Shown here: positions 1 to 9,589 of the stretch, in pieces
Layout: each line of letters begins with the position of its first letter
Position numbering within the stretch: the first letter of the stretch is position 1
From: Cesiribacter sp. SM1
Lineage (GTDB): Bacteria > Bacteroidota > Bacteroidia > Cytophagales > Cyclobacteriaceae
Assembly (NCBI RefSeq): GCF_020178975.1
Contig: NZ_JAHXBU010000040.1
Span: 101,476-165,475, forward strand
DNA: 64,000 nt
Direction: 5' to 3'
The notes under the pieces: generated by a model
Database searches by the model: none
The model's input: only the letters and a program-made list of their open reading frames with translations
What the model was told of the DNA's origin: nothing
Made by a program: the position numbers and the translations under genes

Positions 1-54
1 AGTGCCCAGAAAGCACTGGTGCAGGATTATGTTAGCAATCTGAACGTTCAGTAA
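1..54 (+). CDS. atpF: ATP synthase subunit b, C-terminal fragment (cut by window edge)
   Basis: The first 54 bases are an open frame of 17 codons ending in TAA, two bases before the atpH start. Position immediately before atpH and the hydrophilic, helical-looking peptide match the C-terminus of the Fo b subunit, the stator stalk that binds the delta subunit. The identification rests mainly on the conserved Bacteroidota order atpB-E-F-H-A-G, because too few residues are present to recognise the family on their own. Confidence 0.75.
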   Translation, partial: SAQKALVQDYVSNLNVQ

Positions 55-56
55 TT

Positions 57-617
57 ATGGCAGCAGAAGCAAGAGTAGCCTCACGATACGCTAAATCCCT
101 GCTGGACCTGGCAGTGGAAAAAGGCGTTTTAGAGGCTGTGTATCAGGATATGTCGCTCCTGAACAAAACGATCAAAGATAATCGGGAGTTTGAGTTGTTG
201 CTTAGAAATCCGATAGTAAAGAGTGAAAAGAAGAAGGCAATATTGCGTGCCCTGTTCACCAATAAGATCCACATGATGACAGGCAAGTTCCTGGAAATCA
301 TCAGCAGCAAAAGCCGTGAGAATTATGTTCCGGCAATTGCTACTGAATTCCTGAGGCAGTACAGGTCTGTGAAAGGGATCACCAGGGCAGAGGTAGTAAC
401 CACTTTTCCGCTTACACCCGAGCTGCGTGAACGTTTTATTGCCACTGTTGTTGAAATTGCAGGTGGTACGGTAGAGCTGATAGAAAAGATTGATCCTACA
501 CTTATTGGCGGCTATGTGCTACGCATTGGTGATAAGCAGATAGACGAAAGTATTCGTACTAAGCTGGAAGAACTCGAAGCAGAGTTCAAACACAATCCTT
601 ACGTAAAACAATTTTAA
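57..617 (+). CDS. atpH: ATP synthase F1 subunit delta
   Basis: A 186-residue protein of the OSCP/delta family that joins the F1 head to the peripheral b stalk. The N-terminus (ASRYAKSLLDLA) is the typical six-helix-bundle start. The C-terminal stretch DPTLIGGYVLRIGDKQID, about residues 145-162, is the family signature. The length is usual. It starts two bases after the atpF stop and is followed by atpA after a 54-base gap, so it belongs to the atp operon. Nothing unusual is seen. Confidence 0.97.
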   Translation: MAAEARVASRYAKSLLDLAVEKGVLEAVYQDMSLLNKTIKDNREFELLLRNPIVKSEKKKAILRALFTNKIHMMTGKFLEIISSKSRENYVPAIATEFLRQYRSVKGITRAEVVTTFPLTPELRERFIATVVEIAGGTVELIEKIDPTLIGGYVLRIGDKQIDESIRTKLEELEAEFKHNPYVKQF

Positions 618-671
618 AAAGGTGCTCCTGCAAAGGGGCGTCTATCATAAACCAGATTAAAAACCTACAAA

Positions 672-2252
672 ATGGCAGAAGTAAGACCAGACGAGGTTTC
701 GGCAATATTAAGAGAGCAACTGTCGGGATTCAGAACAGAGGCAGAGCTTGAAGAGGTAGGCACCGTACTGCAGGTAGGTGACGGTGTTGCCCGTATATAT
801 GGACTTTCAAGTGCACAATCGGGTGAGCTGCTGGAGTTTCCGGGCGGTATCATTGGCATGGTGCTAAACCTTGAAGAAGATAATGTGGGTGCTGTGTTAC
901 TGGGTGACTACAGCAACATTAAAGAGGGTGATACTGTAAAGCGTACCAACCGCATTGCCTCTATCAATGTAGGCGAGGGCATGGTTGGCCGTGTAGTAGA
1001 TACACTTGGTTTACCAATTGATGGCAAAGGCCCTATCCAGGGTCCGCTGTACGAAATGCCACTGGAGCGTAAAGCACCGGGTGTAATTTATCGTCAGCCG
1101 GTAAACGAGCCGCTTCAGACAGGTATCAAGGCTATCGATGCCATGATTCCTATTGGCCGCGGACAGCGCGAGCTGATCATCGGTGACCGCCAGACTGGTA
1201 AAACCGCTGTAGTAATTGATACCATCCTGAACCAGCGCGAGTTCTTTGAAAAAGGTGAGCCTGTGTTCTGTATTTATGTGGCCTGTGGCCAGAAAGCATC
1301 TACCGTAGCCGGTATTGTGGCAGCCCTTGAAAAAGGTGGCGCCATGGATTATACCGTGGTAGTTTCAGCTTCGGCAGCCGATCCATCTCCAATGCAGTTC
1401 TTTGCACCATTTACCGGTGCTGCCATTGGTGAGTTCTTCCGCGATACAGGCCGTCCTGCACTTGTTATTTATGACGACCTTTCCAAGCAGGCCGTAGCAT
1501 ACCGCGAGGTGTCGCTGCTGCTGCGCCGCCCTCCGGGACGTGAGGCTTACCCAGGTGACGTATTTTACCTGCACAGCCGTTTGCTGGAGCGTGCTGCGAA
1601 GATCAACAGCTCCGATGAGCTTGCAAAGCAAATGAACGATCTTCCGGAGTCTATCCGTCCGCTGGTGAAAGGTGGCGGATCGCTTACGGCACTTCCAATC
1701 ATTGAAACACAGGCCGGTGACGTATCGGCTTATATCCCGACTAACGTAATCTCCATTACCGATGGTCAGATATTCCTGGAGACCAACCTTTTCAACGCAG
1801 GTATCCGTCCGGCCATCAACGTAGGTATTTCGGTATCACGCGTAGGTGGTTCAGCACAGATCAAGTCAATGAAAAAGGTAGCTGGTACCCTTAAGCTGGA
1901 TCAGGCCCAGTTCCGCGAGCTGGAGGCATTTGCCAAGTTCGGCTCCGACCTTGACCCTGCTACCAAGCGTACTATTGACCGTGGCCGTGCTAACCTGGAA
2001 ATCCTGAAGCAGGCGCAGTTCTCTCCGGTACCGGTAGAAGAGCAGGTGGCTATTATCTTTGCCACTACCAAAGGTTTGGTGGATAAGGTACCTGTTGATC
2101 GTGTGAAGGAGTTTGAGAAAGAATTCATTGGTCTGCTGCGTGCACAGCATCGTGGTGTGCTGGATAAGCTTAGAGCCGGAGCCTACACAGATGAAATTAC
2201 CGATGTGCTCACAAAGGTAGCCCGTGAATTAACGAAGCGTTACACAGCTTAA
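672..2252 (+). CDS. atpA: ATP synthase F1 subunit alpha
   Basis: A 526-residue non-catalytic nucleotide-binding subunit of the F1 hexamer. The N-terminal beta-barrel ([10 protein letters not shown]) precedes the Walker A motif GDRQTGKT at residues 171-178. The alpha-subunit sequence [20 protein letters not shown] follows at about residues 279-298. The C-terminal helical domain is complete. Length and motifs are ordinary for the family. It lies between atpH and atpG, with a strong hairpin in the spacer to atpG. Confidence 0.99.
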   Translation: MAEVRPDEVSAILREQLSGFRTEAELEEVGTVLQVGDGVARIYGLSSAQSGELLEFPGGIIGMVLNLEEDNVGAVLLGDYSNIKEGDTVKRTNRIASINVGEGMVGRVVDTLGLPIDGKGPIQGPLYEMPLERKAPGVIYRQPVNEPLQTGIKAIDAMIPIGRGQRELIIGDRQTGKTAVVIDTILNQREFFEKGEPVFCIYVACGQKASTVAGIVAALEKGGAMDYTVVVSASAADPSPMQFFAPFTGAAIGEFFRDTGRPALVIYDDLSKQAVAYREVSLLLRRPPGREAYPGDVFYLHSRLLERAAKINSSDELAKQMNDLPESIRPLVKGGGSLTALPIIETQAGDVSAYIPTNVISITDGQIFLETNLFNAGIRPAINVGISVSRVGGSAQIKSMKKVAGTLKLDQAQFRELEAFAKFGSDLDPATKRTIDRGRANLEILKQAQFSPVPVEEQVAIIFATTKGLVDKVPVDRVKEFEKEFIGLLRAQHRGVLDKLRAGAYTDEITDVLTKVARELTKRYTA

Positions 2253-2272
2253 AATAGCTTGATATAGTCTGT

Positions 2273-2296
2273 TCCGGGAAGCAAGTGCTTCCCGGA
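2273..2296 (+). other. Perfect hairpin between atpA and atpG
   Basis: The arms TCCGGGAAGC (2273-2282) and GCTTCCCGGA (2287-2296) are perfectly complementary around a four-base loop. No T-run follows, so this is not a standard terminator. In the middle of an operon it more likely acts as an mRNA processing or stability element separating the atpA and atpG messages. That role is inferred. Confidence 0.6.
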
Positions 2297-2319
2297 GTGG
2301 ATTCTTTAAAACTGCAAGC

Positions 2320-3198
2320 ATGCCTAACTTAAAGGAAGTAAAAAACCGGATTGTTTCTGTTACCTCTACTCAGCAGATCACCAAAGCCATGAAAATGGTG
2401 GCGGCAGCGAAATTGCGCAGGGCGCAGGAGGCAATTACGCAAATGCGCCCTTATGCGCAAAAGCTGAATGAAATCCTGCAGAATGTATCTACTGCCCAGG
2501 TTGAAACCCCTTTTGCAGAGCAGCGGGATGTTCAGCGGGTGCTCCTGATTGCGGTTACCTCTGATCGTGGTTTGAGTGGCGCATTCAATGCTAATATCTT
2601 CAGAAGGATAAGAATATTGCTTGATGAGGAGCTTCGTGGCTACCAGGCACAGGGTACCCTTGAGGTGATGCCTATCGGTAAGAAAGGCCTTGAATACTAT
2701 AGGCGCCGTGATGTAAAGTCAAATACTACGTTTAGTGGTCTGTGGCCAAACCTTAGCTTCGATGAGGCACGCCGTACGGCAGAGTATGCCATGGATGGCT
2801 TCCTGGAAAAGCGCTACGATAAGGTTTTAGTTGTGTATAACGAATTTAAAAACGTTGCTACACAAATTGTACGGGTAGAACAGCTGTTACCGCTGCTGCC
2901 TGCAGAACCTGCAACCAACACCGCCGCAGCCAATATCGATTACATTTTCGAGCCTACAAAAGAAGAAATTGTAACCGAGCTGATCCCGAAGTCTATCAAA
3001 ATACAGTTTTATAAGATGCTGCTGGACTCAAGGGCTTCTGAAGAAGGTGCCCGGATGACAGCCATGGATAAAGCAACTGACAATGCCGGTGAGCTGCTTA
3101 AGGAGCTTAAGCTTACTTACAACCGTACCCGCCAGGCTGCTATTACCAAGGAAATTCTTGAGATTGTGGGTGGTGCCGAAGCACTTAGTAACGGATAA
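2320..3198 (+). CDS. atpG: ATP synthase F1 subunit gamma
   Basis: A 292-residue central-shaft subunit. The N-terminal helix (VKNRIVSVTSTQQITKAMKM) and the C-terminal signature ARMTAMDKATDNA are the two conserved coiled-coil regions that sit inside the alpha3beta3 ring. The middle Rossmann-like domain contains TSDRGLSGAFN. It is the last atp gene here: a terminator follows at 3231. The beta and epsilon subunit genes are not in the window, as expected for Bacteroidota, where they lie elsewhere. Confidence 0.98.
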   Translation: MPNLKEVKNRIVSVTSTQQITKAMKMVAAAKLRRAQEAITQMRPYAQKLNEILQNVSTAQVETPFAEQRDVQRVLLIAVTSDRGLSGAFNANIFRRIRILLDEELRGYQAQGTLEVMPIGKKGLEYYRRRDVKSNTTFSGLWPNLSFDEARRTAEYAMDGFLEKRYDKVLVVYNEFKNVATQIVRVEQLLPLLPAEPATNTAAANIDYIFEPTKEEIVTELIPKSIKIQFYKMLLDSRASEEGARMTAMDKATDNAGELLKELKLTYNRTRQAAITKEILEIVGGAEALSNG

Positions 3199-3230
3199 AT
3201 CTAAAACTTCTCTGCTCAAAAATAATACAA

Positions 3231-3259
3231 GCCCGTATGTACCTCATACGGGCTTTTTT
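3231..3259 (+). terminator. Rho-independent terminator of the atp operon
   Basis: GCCCGTATG (3231-3239) pairs with CATACGGGC (3245-3253) around a five-base loop, followed by six T. It ends the atp transcript just before the next start codon at 3265, so the downstream gene has little room for its own promoter and may depend on read-through. Confidence 0.85.
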
Positions 3260-3264
3260 CATGC

Positions 3265-4110
3265 ATGAAGTACCTAAAGTACATATCTGCCTTTTTAATA
3301 AAGAGCAATATTTTTATTGCTCTTTGTGCAATGGCCATTGTACTAACAGGCTATCATATATTGAACAGTGCTGCTGCTGATGAACGGCTTCCTGCTGTAA
3401 TTGCCATTGTAGGCAGTGCTACTTTCCTGATTTATAACCTTAGTATTTTTCTGGTAGAACTACGCACTGCCCGTACCACTGCTACTACCAGGGTGCAGTG
3501 GTTTAAGCGCTGGAATTACATCATGTACCCGCTGCTGGCAGGCGCATTGATTCTACTGCTGCTTTCGCTCTGGTTCGTGCCTTTTAGTGTTATCATTTTT
3601 TTTGCTCACCTGGGCATTGTGTCGCTTCTGTACAATGTGCCCGATAAGTACATCCATCAACACTACCGCTCCATCAGAAGTATTCCGCTCATCAAGGTTT
3701 TTCTGATTGCTTATGTGTGGGCGGCGATAGGCAGCTGGCTGCCGGCACTAATGCTACAGATAGCGCTGGCCGATGCAGTACGGTTATTTATAGTGCAGAT
3801 GCTTTTCATCACAGCCATTACACTGCCTTTCGATATTCGCGATTACTGGAGAGATGAAAAGAACGAACTGCTTACGATTCCCGGCCTGATAGGAATTAAA
3901 CAAACCCGCTGGCTTTCTATTGCATTGATGGTACTGTATACACTGCTCATGGGGCTGTGGTTTACCGCAACCGTAGCAGCAACAATATTGCTGTGTGCCC
4001 TTACAATTCTGCTATTGACTGGGGCTCATGATACCCGCCCTTACTGGTACTATACAGGCCTGATAGACGGTCTTATAATACTACAGTGTCTGTTCCTTCT
4101 TCTTCTATAA
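3265..4110 (+). CDS. UbiA-like polytopic membrane protein of unknown function
   Basis: A 281-residue, very hydrophobic protein with about eight to nine predicted membrane segments. The overall pattern, and the loop FDIRDYWRDE at about residues 190-199, resemble the second Asp-rich motif of the UbiA prenyltransferase superfamily. The first Asp-rich motif (NxxxDxxxD) is not intact: the nearest equivalent is LLYNVPDKYI at about residues 121-130. It may therefore be an inactive or divergent member rather than a proven prenyltransferase. The start ATG lies only six bases after the atp terminator. No partner gene is adjacent on the same strand. Confidence 0.6.
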   Translation: MKYLKYISAFLIKSNIFIALCAMAIVLTGYHILNSAAADERLPAVIAIVGSATFLIYNLSIFLVELRTARTTATTRVQWFKRWNYIMYPLLAGALILLLLSLWFVPFSVIIFFAHLGIVSLLYNVPDKYIHQHYRSIRSIPLIKVFLIAYVWAAIGSWLPALMLQIALADAVRLFIVQMLFITAITLPFDIRDYWRDEKNELLTIPGLIGIKQTRWLSIALMVLYTLLMGLWFTATVAATILLCALTILLLTGAHDTRPYWYYTGLIDGLIILQCLFLLLL

Positions 4111-4245
4111 CTTTTTTATAAAGCTTCCGTATAAGCCTTTACTCCCTAACAGCCAAAATCCTAAAATTTTATTCAGTTATGTATGCTACCCTGCAAAGGG
4201 TAATTGATAAGCTGTGCGCAAAATTTTTATTATAGAAGGAGAAAA

Positions 4246-5970
4246 ATGAAAGTAAGAATTAATAATAATGTATTTACACTGCTGCTGATATCCATTACCC
4301 TGATGGGGATCAGTTGCAACTCTGGCTCCGGAAGCCAGAGAGGAATGTTCGCAGGCTTGTTTGGCGGCGGCTTTGATGTGGAAGAAATCAATCTTGCCAT
4401 GTCTGATGAACTCTCTGACAGTACGGCAATGCTTAGGAACCTGAAAGAGCTTGAATTGCCAAAAGACCTGCAGGAAAGCTTTGCAGATTTTTACAGTAAG
4501 CGTAATTACCAGACCGCCTGGGTAGAAAAAAGGGGATTAAATGATGAAGCTGAAGAACTGCTGGCTGCCATTGAGCAGGCAGGCCAGGATGGGCTTAACA
4601 GCGAAGACTATAAGCTGCAGTATCTCTATCACCTTAAGAAAAAGGTAGAAGATGGTAAAGAAACAGCAGTAGAAGACATTACCAAGCTCGATAAAGAGCT
4701 AACGGCTGCTTACCTGAAATTTGCCAGCCACAAACTAAGCGGACGTGTAAATCCGGAGCGGCTGGATGCACAGTGGAGATCAGATCCCAGAGAAAAAGAC
4801 CTGGCAGCACACCTGCAAAATGCGCTGCAGCAAGGTAATATAGAAGCATCGCTTCAGCAACTCCAGCCACAGGATCCTCAGTATGATGCCCTGAAGCAGG
4901 CTTATGCCAAGTATAAGAAACTTCTGGAAGAAAAAGGAGAGTGGCCACAACTGCCTGCTGACCTTACAATTAAAGCAGGAGACAGTACCCAGTATGTGGC
5001 AACGCTGCGTGAGCGCCTTGCTGCCGATGGTTATTTTGATTCCCCTGAGCCTGATAGTATTAAGCAGGTATATGACAGCACGCTTGTAAAAGCGGTTATG
5101 CTTTACCAGACAAAAAATGGCCTGGAACCAGATGGTGTAGTAGGCGGAAAAACCTTAGAGATGTTCAATACTACACTGAAACAGCGCATTACTCAGATAC
5201 AATTAAACCTGGAGCGTATGCGCTGGAGTGGCGAAAGGCCCGAAGGACGCTATCTGCTGGTAAATGTACCGCAGTACATGCTCTATATTTATGAGGGTAA
5301 TAAAAAGGCCATGGATATGAAAGTTATTGTAGGAGAAGCCTACAAGTCGGGAACACCGCTGTTTAACGATACGCTGGAGTACATTGTCTTTAGCCCAACC
5401 TGGACGGTGCCAAACAGCATTGCCACAGAAGAAATGTTGCCAAAGCTCAAAAACGATCCGTCGTACCTGAGTAAGAACAACTTTAAATTATATGAGGGCT
5501 GGGATGAAGATGCTGCAGAATTGAATGCAGAATCTATTAACTGGAACAAAGTATCGGCCGATAACTTCCCATACAGGATTGTACAGCAACCTGGAGATCA
5601 TAATGCTTTAGGCCATATTAAGTTTATGTTCCCGAACGATCTGGACATATACCTGCACGATACTCCGGCAGACTATCTCTTTAAGAAAGCAGAACGTGAT
5701 TTCAGCCATGGCTGTATCAGGGTAGAGCGGCCTGTAGATCTTGCAGTGTACCTGCTGGACGACCCAAGCTGGACTACAGCCAGGGTTGAGCAATCCATGC
5801 ACCTTCCCGAACCTGAAAATGTAAAGCTAAATGAAAAAATACCAGTTATTCTGGATTACCGTACCGCATGGGTTGATGACGACGGACGCGTAACCTTTGC
5901 CAAGGATATTTATAGCCACGACCAAAAGCAGATGCAGCGCTTCGATGAGCTGCTGGCCACTAATCAATGA
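4246..5970 (+). CDS. L,D-transpeptidase, YcbB type, lipoprotein
   Basis: A 574-residue exported lipoprotein predicted to make 3-3 crosslinks in peptidoglycan or attach proteins to it. The ATG at 4246 is chosen because AGAAGGAGA precedes it at good spacing and gives a lipoprotein signal ending LMGISC; an upstream in-frame start at 4204 would bury the signal. An N-terminal scaffold domain (about residues 60-240) precedes a peptidoglycan-binding domain (DGYFD..NGLEPDGVVGGKT) and a YkuD catalytic domain. The catalytic SHGCIR motif puts the nucleophile at Cys490, and conserved HD residues precede it. It is a single gene with its own terminator. Confidence 0.9.
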   Translation: MKVRINNNVFTLLLISITLMGISCNSGSGSQRGMFAGLFGGGFDVEEINLAMSDELSDSTAMLRNLKELELPKDLQESFADFYSKRNYQTAWVEKRGLNDEAEELLAAIEQAGQDGLNSEDYKLQYLYHLKKKVEDGKETAVEDITKLDKELTAAYLKFASHKLSGRVNPERLDAQWRSDPREKDLAAHLQNALQQGNIEASLQQLQPQDPQYDALKQAYAKYKKLLEEKGEWPQLPADLTIKAGDSTQYVATLRERLAADGYFDSPEPDSIKQVYDSTLVKAVMLYQTKNGLEPDGVVGGKTLEMFNTTLKQRITQIQLNLERMRWSGERPEGRYLLVNVPQYMLYIYEGNKKAMDMKVIVGEAYKSGTPLFNDTLEYIVFSPTWTVPNSIATEEMLPKLKNDPSYLSKNNFKLYEGWDEDAAELNAESINWNKVSADNFPYRIVQQPGDHNALGHIKFMFPNDLDIYLHDTPADYLFKKAERDFSHGCIRVERPVDLAVYLLDDPSWTTARVEQSMHLPEPENVKLNEKIPVILDYRTAWVDDDGRVTFAKDIYSHDQKQMQRFDELLATNQ

Positions 5971-5997
5971 ATAATTGATATATAAAATTTAAAAGCA

Positions 5998-6033
5998 AGG
6001 CACCTTTTGCAGTAGCAGAAGGTGCCTTTTTTT
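5998..6033 (+). terminator. Rho-independent terminator after the L,D-transpeptidase
   Basis: AGGCACCTT..GC (5998-6010) pairs with GC..AAGGTGCCT around a short loop and is followed by seven T. It separates the transpeptidase from radA. Confidence 0.85.
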
Positions 6034-6103
6034 GCACTTATAGAGCCTGAAAATTGTTTTATAAGGGAAAAAAAGATATGTTTTTAGCCTTAACCTATAA
6101 TCA

Positions 6104-7486
6104 GTGGCAAAATTAAAATCTAGCTATTTCTGCCAGAACTGTGGAGCTCAGTCGCCCAAATGGCTGGGGAAATGCCCGGCCTGCGGACAATGGAATACCT
6201 ACGTAGAAGAAATCCTACAAAAAGAAGATAAGACCACCAAAAGCTGGCGGCCAGCTAAAGAAGGAACCGGAAGCTATTCGCGCCTAAACCAGCCTATGGC
6301 CATTACGGCTATTGAGCCCCGCGCAGAAGAAAGGTTTGAAACAGCAGATGCAGAATTAAACCGGGTGCTGGGAAGCGGCATAGTACCGGGCTCCCTTGTG
6401 CTCATCGGTGGCGAACCAGGCATTGGTAAATCTACGCTTATGCTCCAGATAGCCACCTCCATGAAACAGTTAAAGGTGCTGTATGTGAGCGGGGAGGAAA
6501 GCGAGCAGCAAATTAAAATGCGGGCAGACCGCATGCAGCGCAACAGCCCCAACTGCTATATTCTTTCAGAAACAAACCTGGAGAACCTCTTTGTGCAGAT
6601 AGAGGAAATGAAACCGGATCTGCTGATCGTGGACTCTATTCAGACCCTGCAGACGGCAAGGGCAGAATCGGCTGCGGGCAGTGTATCGCAGGTGCGGGAA
6701 TGTACCGGGGAGCTGATGCGCTTTGCGAAAGAAAGTCATGTGCCGGTGTTTTTAATAGGCCATATTACCAAAGAAGGCTCACTGGCCGGACCAAAGGTGC
6801 TGGAGCATATGGTAGATACCGTGCTACAGTTTGAGGGCGACCGGCATATGAGTTACCGTATATTGCGCACCATCAAAAACCGCTTTGGCTCTACCTCTGA
6901 GCTGGGCATTTACGAAATGACAGGCGATGGGCTTCGGGAAGTAAGCAACCCATCCGAGATCCTGATCTCGCAAAGAGAAGAAGATCTTGCCGGCGTAACC
7001 ATTGGCGCTATGCTGGAAGGCAACCGCCCGCTCATGATAGAAATTCAGAGCCTGGTGAGCCCCGCTACCTACGGTACCCCACAGCGTAGCAGTACAGGCT
7101 ACGATAACAAGAGGTTACAAATGTTACTGGCAGTGCTGGAGAAGAGAGGGGGCTTTCGGCTTGGCGTGCATGATGTATTCCTGAACATTGCCGGTGGTTT
7201 AAAAGTAGAAGATCCTGCTATAGACCTGGCAGTATGTTCATCGCTCATCTCTTCCTTAAAGGATGTGTCCATCAGCGGACGTGTTGCTTTTGCTGCAGAG
7301 GTAGGCCTGGGAGGAGAGGTGCGGGCGGTAAACAGGATTGAAAGCCGCATCAGCGAAGCCGAAAAGCTGGGTTTCCAAGAAATCTACATCAGTAAATTCA
7401 ACAAAAAAGGTCTGAACATAAAAGATTACCAGATCAAAGTGCATGCCGTTAGCAAGCTGGAGGAAGTATTCAGGATGCTGGTATAA
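6104..7486 (+). CDS. radA: DNA repair protein RadA (Sms)
   Basis: A 460-residue RecA-like ATPase with a role in branch migration and recombination repair. A four-cysteine zinc finger (C10, C13, C24, C27) opens the protein. Walker A GGEPGIGKST is at residues 102-111, and the RadA-specific KNRFGST motif follows in the core domain. The C-terminal Lon-protease-like domain carries GGLKVEDPAIDLA. The start codon is GTG at 6104, since no ATG gives a complete zinc finger. The length is normal. It is monocistronic, with a hairpin downstream. Confidence 0.97.
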   Translation: MAKLKSSYFCQNCGAQSPKWLGKCPACGQWNTYVEEILQKEDKTTKSWRPAKEGTGSYSRLNQPMAITAIEPRAEERFETADAELNRVLGSGIVPGSLVLIGGEPGIGKSTLMLQIATSMKQLKVLYVSGEESEQQIKMRADRMQRNSPNCYILSETNLENLFVQIEEMKPDLLIVDSIQTLQTARAESAAGSVSQVRECTGELMRFAKESHVPVFLIGHITKEGSLAGPKVLEHMVDTVLQFEGDRHMSYRILRTIKNRFGSTSELGIYEMTGDGLREVSNPSEILISQREEDLAGVTIGAMLEGNRPLMIEIQSLVSPATYGTPQRSSTGYDNKRLQMLLAVLEKRGGFRLGVHDVFLNIAGGLKVEDPAIDLAVCSSLISSLKDVSISGRVAFAAEVGLGGEVRAVNRIESRISEAEKLGFQEIYISKFNKKGLNIKDYQIKVHAVSKLEEVFRMLV

Positions 7487-7511
7487 TTATGAAGCAGCAT
7501 TGTTCGGTATA

Positions 7512-7549
7512 AACTAAAGGCAGAGCCCGAATAGGTTCTGCCTTTAGTT
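7512..7549. terminator. Long hairpin between convergent radA and hydrolase genes
   Basis: AACTAAAGGCAGA (7512-7524) is perfectly complementary to TCTGCCTTTAGTT (7537-7549), with extra pairs toward the loop. It lies between two convergent genes and probably terminates from both sides, although the T-run on each side is poor. Confidence 0.6.
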
Positions 7550-7601
7550 ATACATTGTACATTAGCCCGCCTGTTACAGGCAAATAATTTTAAGGGCTTA
7601 T

Positions 7602-8579
7602 CTATTCCTCTGCTACTTGTGTCCCTACCTGTATGGCATTAACCACCCAATCTTTAAATGCCTGCTGATAAACTTCTGAATAGGGAATGTCTTCCAGGCT
7701 GTCATCGTAGCAGAAAGGTAGCTTTCTAAAGCTGTGGTCTGCCTCAGGTATTGTCTGATGCTGAATATGCGGAGGAATGCCATCGGGAAAAATTTCAGAC
7801 AGCGCCTGTTCGCTCCATTCAGGATTTACGAGCTTATCATTTTCAGCAAACAGGAAAAGGAAGGGTACTTGTATATTTCTGATATCAGCAGCGGGTTCAA
7901 ACTTCCTGATGCGCCTTAGTTGCTTCCAGTTTTCTTTCAGGGGAAAAACAGAGGTAAACAAAAGGATATTATTGGTTTTTCTTTCGGCTGTTTGCAGTGC
8001 CTCAATAGGGTCGTACTGTTTGCACATCAGGTTGCCCATATGATCGTTGAGCAATTGCTTTCTAACACCAAAGGTTGGTCCGGCCAGGCTAACGGCAAAA
8101 GCAACATCATAGGGGTAGCGGCTGGCAACCAGCTGCGCAATCCATCCTCCCTGGCTGTGCCCAACCACACCAATGCGGCTCGAATCTATGGCAGGATGCT
8201 GCTTTAAGAAATCAATTGCCGCCTTTGCATCTGCTGTACGGTCGTTAAAATCTGCCTTAAACCAGCTTCCTTCAGAAGAGCCAATGCCCCGCTTATCAAA
8301 GTAGAAAACAGCAATGCCCTCGGGAAGCAGTAAATCTTCTAAGTTTTCCTGCCCCCACTCTTTATAATTTGTACGGTACGACGAATTTGCCCCCGAACCA
8401 ACCAGTAATATTACAACCGGTACTCTTTCGTTTTTAACAGGCAGCAGCAGTTTACCATACAGGCTAAGCTTACCACTTTTGAACTGAGCTGCTACATGAG
8501 TGGTGTCTGTGGCAAAACTTAGGGTGTTGCAGAGCAATGCAAGCATCAATATTGATAAGTACTTAGCTGAGCCTTTCAT
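7602..8579 (-). CDS. Exported alpha/beta hydrolase
   Basis: A 325-residue protein with a signal peptide ending near residue 23 (LCNTLSFA), followed by an alpha/beta-hydrolase fold of the prolyl-oligopeptidase or dienelactone-hydrolase type. The nucleophile elbow GHSQGG puts the catalytic serine at Ser142. The acid is probably in the FAENDKLVNPEW region and the histidine in PEADHSF. The oxyanion region LLVGSGANS is visible. The substrate is unknown, probably a small ester or acylated compound in the periplasm. It is monocistronic and convergent with radA. Confidence 0.85.
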   Translation of the reverse strand: MKGSAKYLSILMLALLCNTLSFATDTTHVAAQFKSGKLSLYGKLLLPVKNERVPVVILLVGSGANSSYRTNYKEWGQENLEDLLLPEGIAVFYFDKRGIGSSEGSWFKADFNDRTADAKAAIDFLKQHPAIDSSRIGVVGHSQGGWIAQLVASRYPYDVAFAVSLAGPTFGVRKQLLNDHMGNLMCKQYDPIEALQTAERKTNNILLFTSVFPLKENWKQLRRIRKFEPAADIRNIQVPFLFLFAENDKLVNPEWSEQALSEIFPDGIPPHIQHQTIPEADHSFRKLPFCYDDSLEDIPYSEVYQQAFKDWVVNAIQVGTQVAEE

Positions 8580-8973
8580 GTTTTAAGATTTACTGCAATA
8601 TTACTATTAATGAGTAGTTTATTATAAAAACAGGGGGCAGAGGTAAGTTAAAAGCAAAAATTGCTGTGATAAAGAGATAGAATAACCAATTTATTAACAG
8701 CATTTTAGGTGCTGATGATAAAGTGTTACTTTAATAATTCCTGCTCAAATACACCTGAACAAGGTATTTATACTACTTACAGGCAGGTTGTAGGGCAGTT
8801 AGTGGGGCCGAAATGTTTGTTTACCTTTTTACAGGTGTAGTGATGTTTTTCCTCTAAAGTACAAAATAGGAAAAGAGACAGCTTCCGGAGCAGGGCAGAG
8901 TAAGCCAGGCGGGGGTTCGGCACAACCAACTTTAGCCAAACCGGTATATTATATTTTAGTAGTCTGCTAAAAA
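8580..8973. other. Non-coding interval between hydrolase and purE terminator
   Basis: This AT-rich spacer of about 390 bases separates the minus-strand hydrolase start from the purE terminator. It presumably contains the hydrolase promoter. I see no ORF with coding character and no structured RNA that I can identify. Confidence 0.5.
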
Positions 8974-9006
8974 GCAGAAGGGCCTGCTTTATTAGCAGGC
9001 CCTTCT
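8974..9006 (-). terminator. Terminator of the purKE operon
   Basis: AGAAGGGCCTGCT (8976-8988) pairs perfectly with AGCAGGCCCTTCT (8994-9006). Read on the minus strand, it is followed by a short T-run (GCTTTTTAG). It lies just downstream of purE. Confidence 0.85.
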
Positions 9007-9052
9007 GTTAAAGAGGCAATGTTAACTTGCCCAAAGTTTAGCAGAGGTAAAA

Positions 9053-9589
9053 CTAACTGTGGGTAAAGCCTATTTTGCCACCTTTGTAGTTCTGGCTCTC
9101 AACTTTAGCGGCCATTTCTTCTACCTTCTGGCGCAGCTCTTCTTTATACTCATCCAGGCGCTTGGCTACTTCTTTATTGCTGGAGCCAACAATCTGGGCA
9201 GCCAGAATACCGGCGTTTTTTGCCCCGTTAAGGGCCACGGTAGCCACCGGTACACCACCCGGCATTTGCAGAATGCTTAATACTGAGTCCCAGCCATCTA
9301 TAGAGTTGCTGCTCTTTACCGGCACGCCAATAACGGGCAGGGAAGTTAAGCTTGCGACCATACCTGGCAGGTGGGCTGCACCGCCGGCGCCGGCTACAAT
9401 TACTTTTATTCCGCGTTCCCTTGCCTGCTGTGCATATTCGATCATGCGCAAAGGAGTACGGTGAGCTGATACAATGCTCATCTCATAGGGAATATCAAAC
9501 TGCTCGAGCATCTGGGCAGCTTCATGCATTACAGGCATATCGGACTGGCTGCCCATGATAATGCCAACTATTGGAGTACTCTTGCTCAT
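9053..9589 (-). CDS. purE: N5-carboxyaminoimidazole ribonucleotide mutase (class I PurE)
   Basis: A 178-residue enzyme of de novo purine synthesis that converts N5-CAIR to CAIR. The N-terminal MGSQSDMPVM and the motif SAHRTP are the substrate-binding signatures. GAGGAAHLPGMVAS is the conserved glycine-rich loop. The presence of purK next to it confirms the class I (bacterial two-step) route. Its start overlaps the purK stop by four bases, so the two genes are translationally coupled. Confidence 0.98.
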   Translation of the reverse strand: MSKSTPIVGIIMGSQSDMPVMHEAAQMLEQFDIPYEMSIVSAHRTPLRMIEYAQQARERGIKVIVAGAGGAAHLPGMVASLTSLPVIGVPVKSSNSIDGWDSVLSILQMPGGVPVATVALNGAKNAGILAAQIVGSSNKEVAKRLDEYKEELRQKVEEMAAKVESQNYKGGKIGFTHS

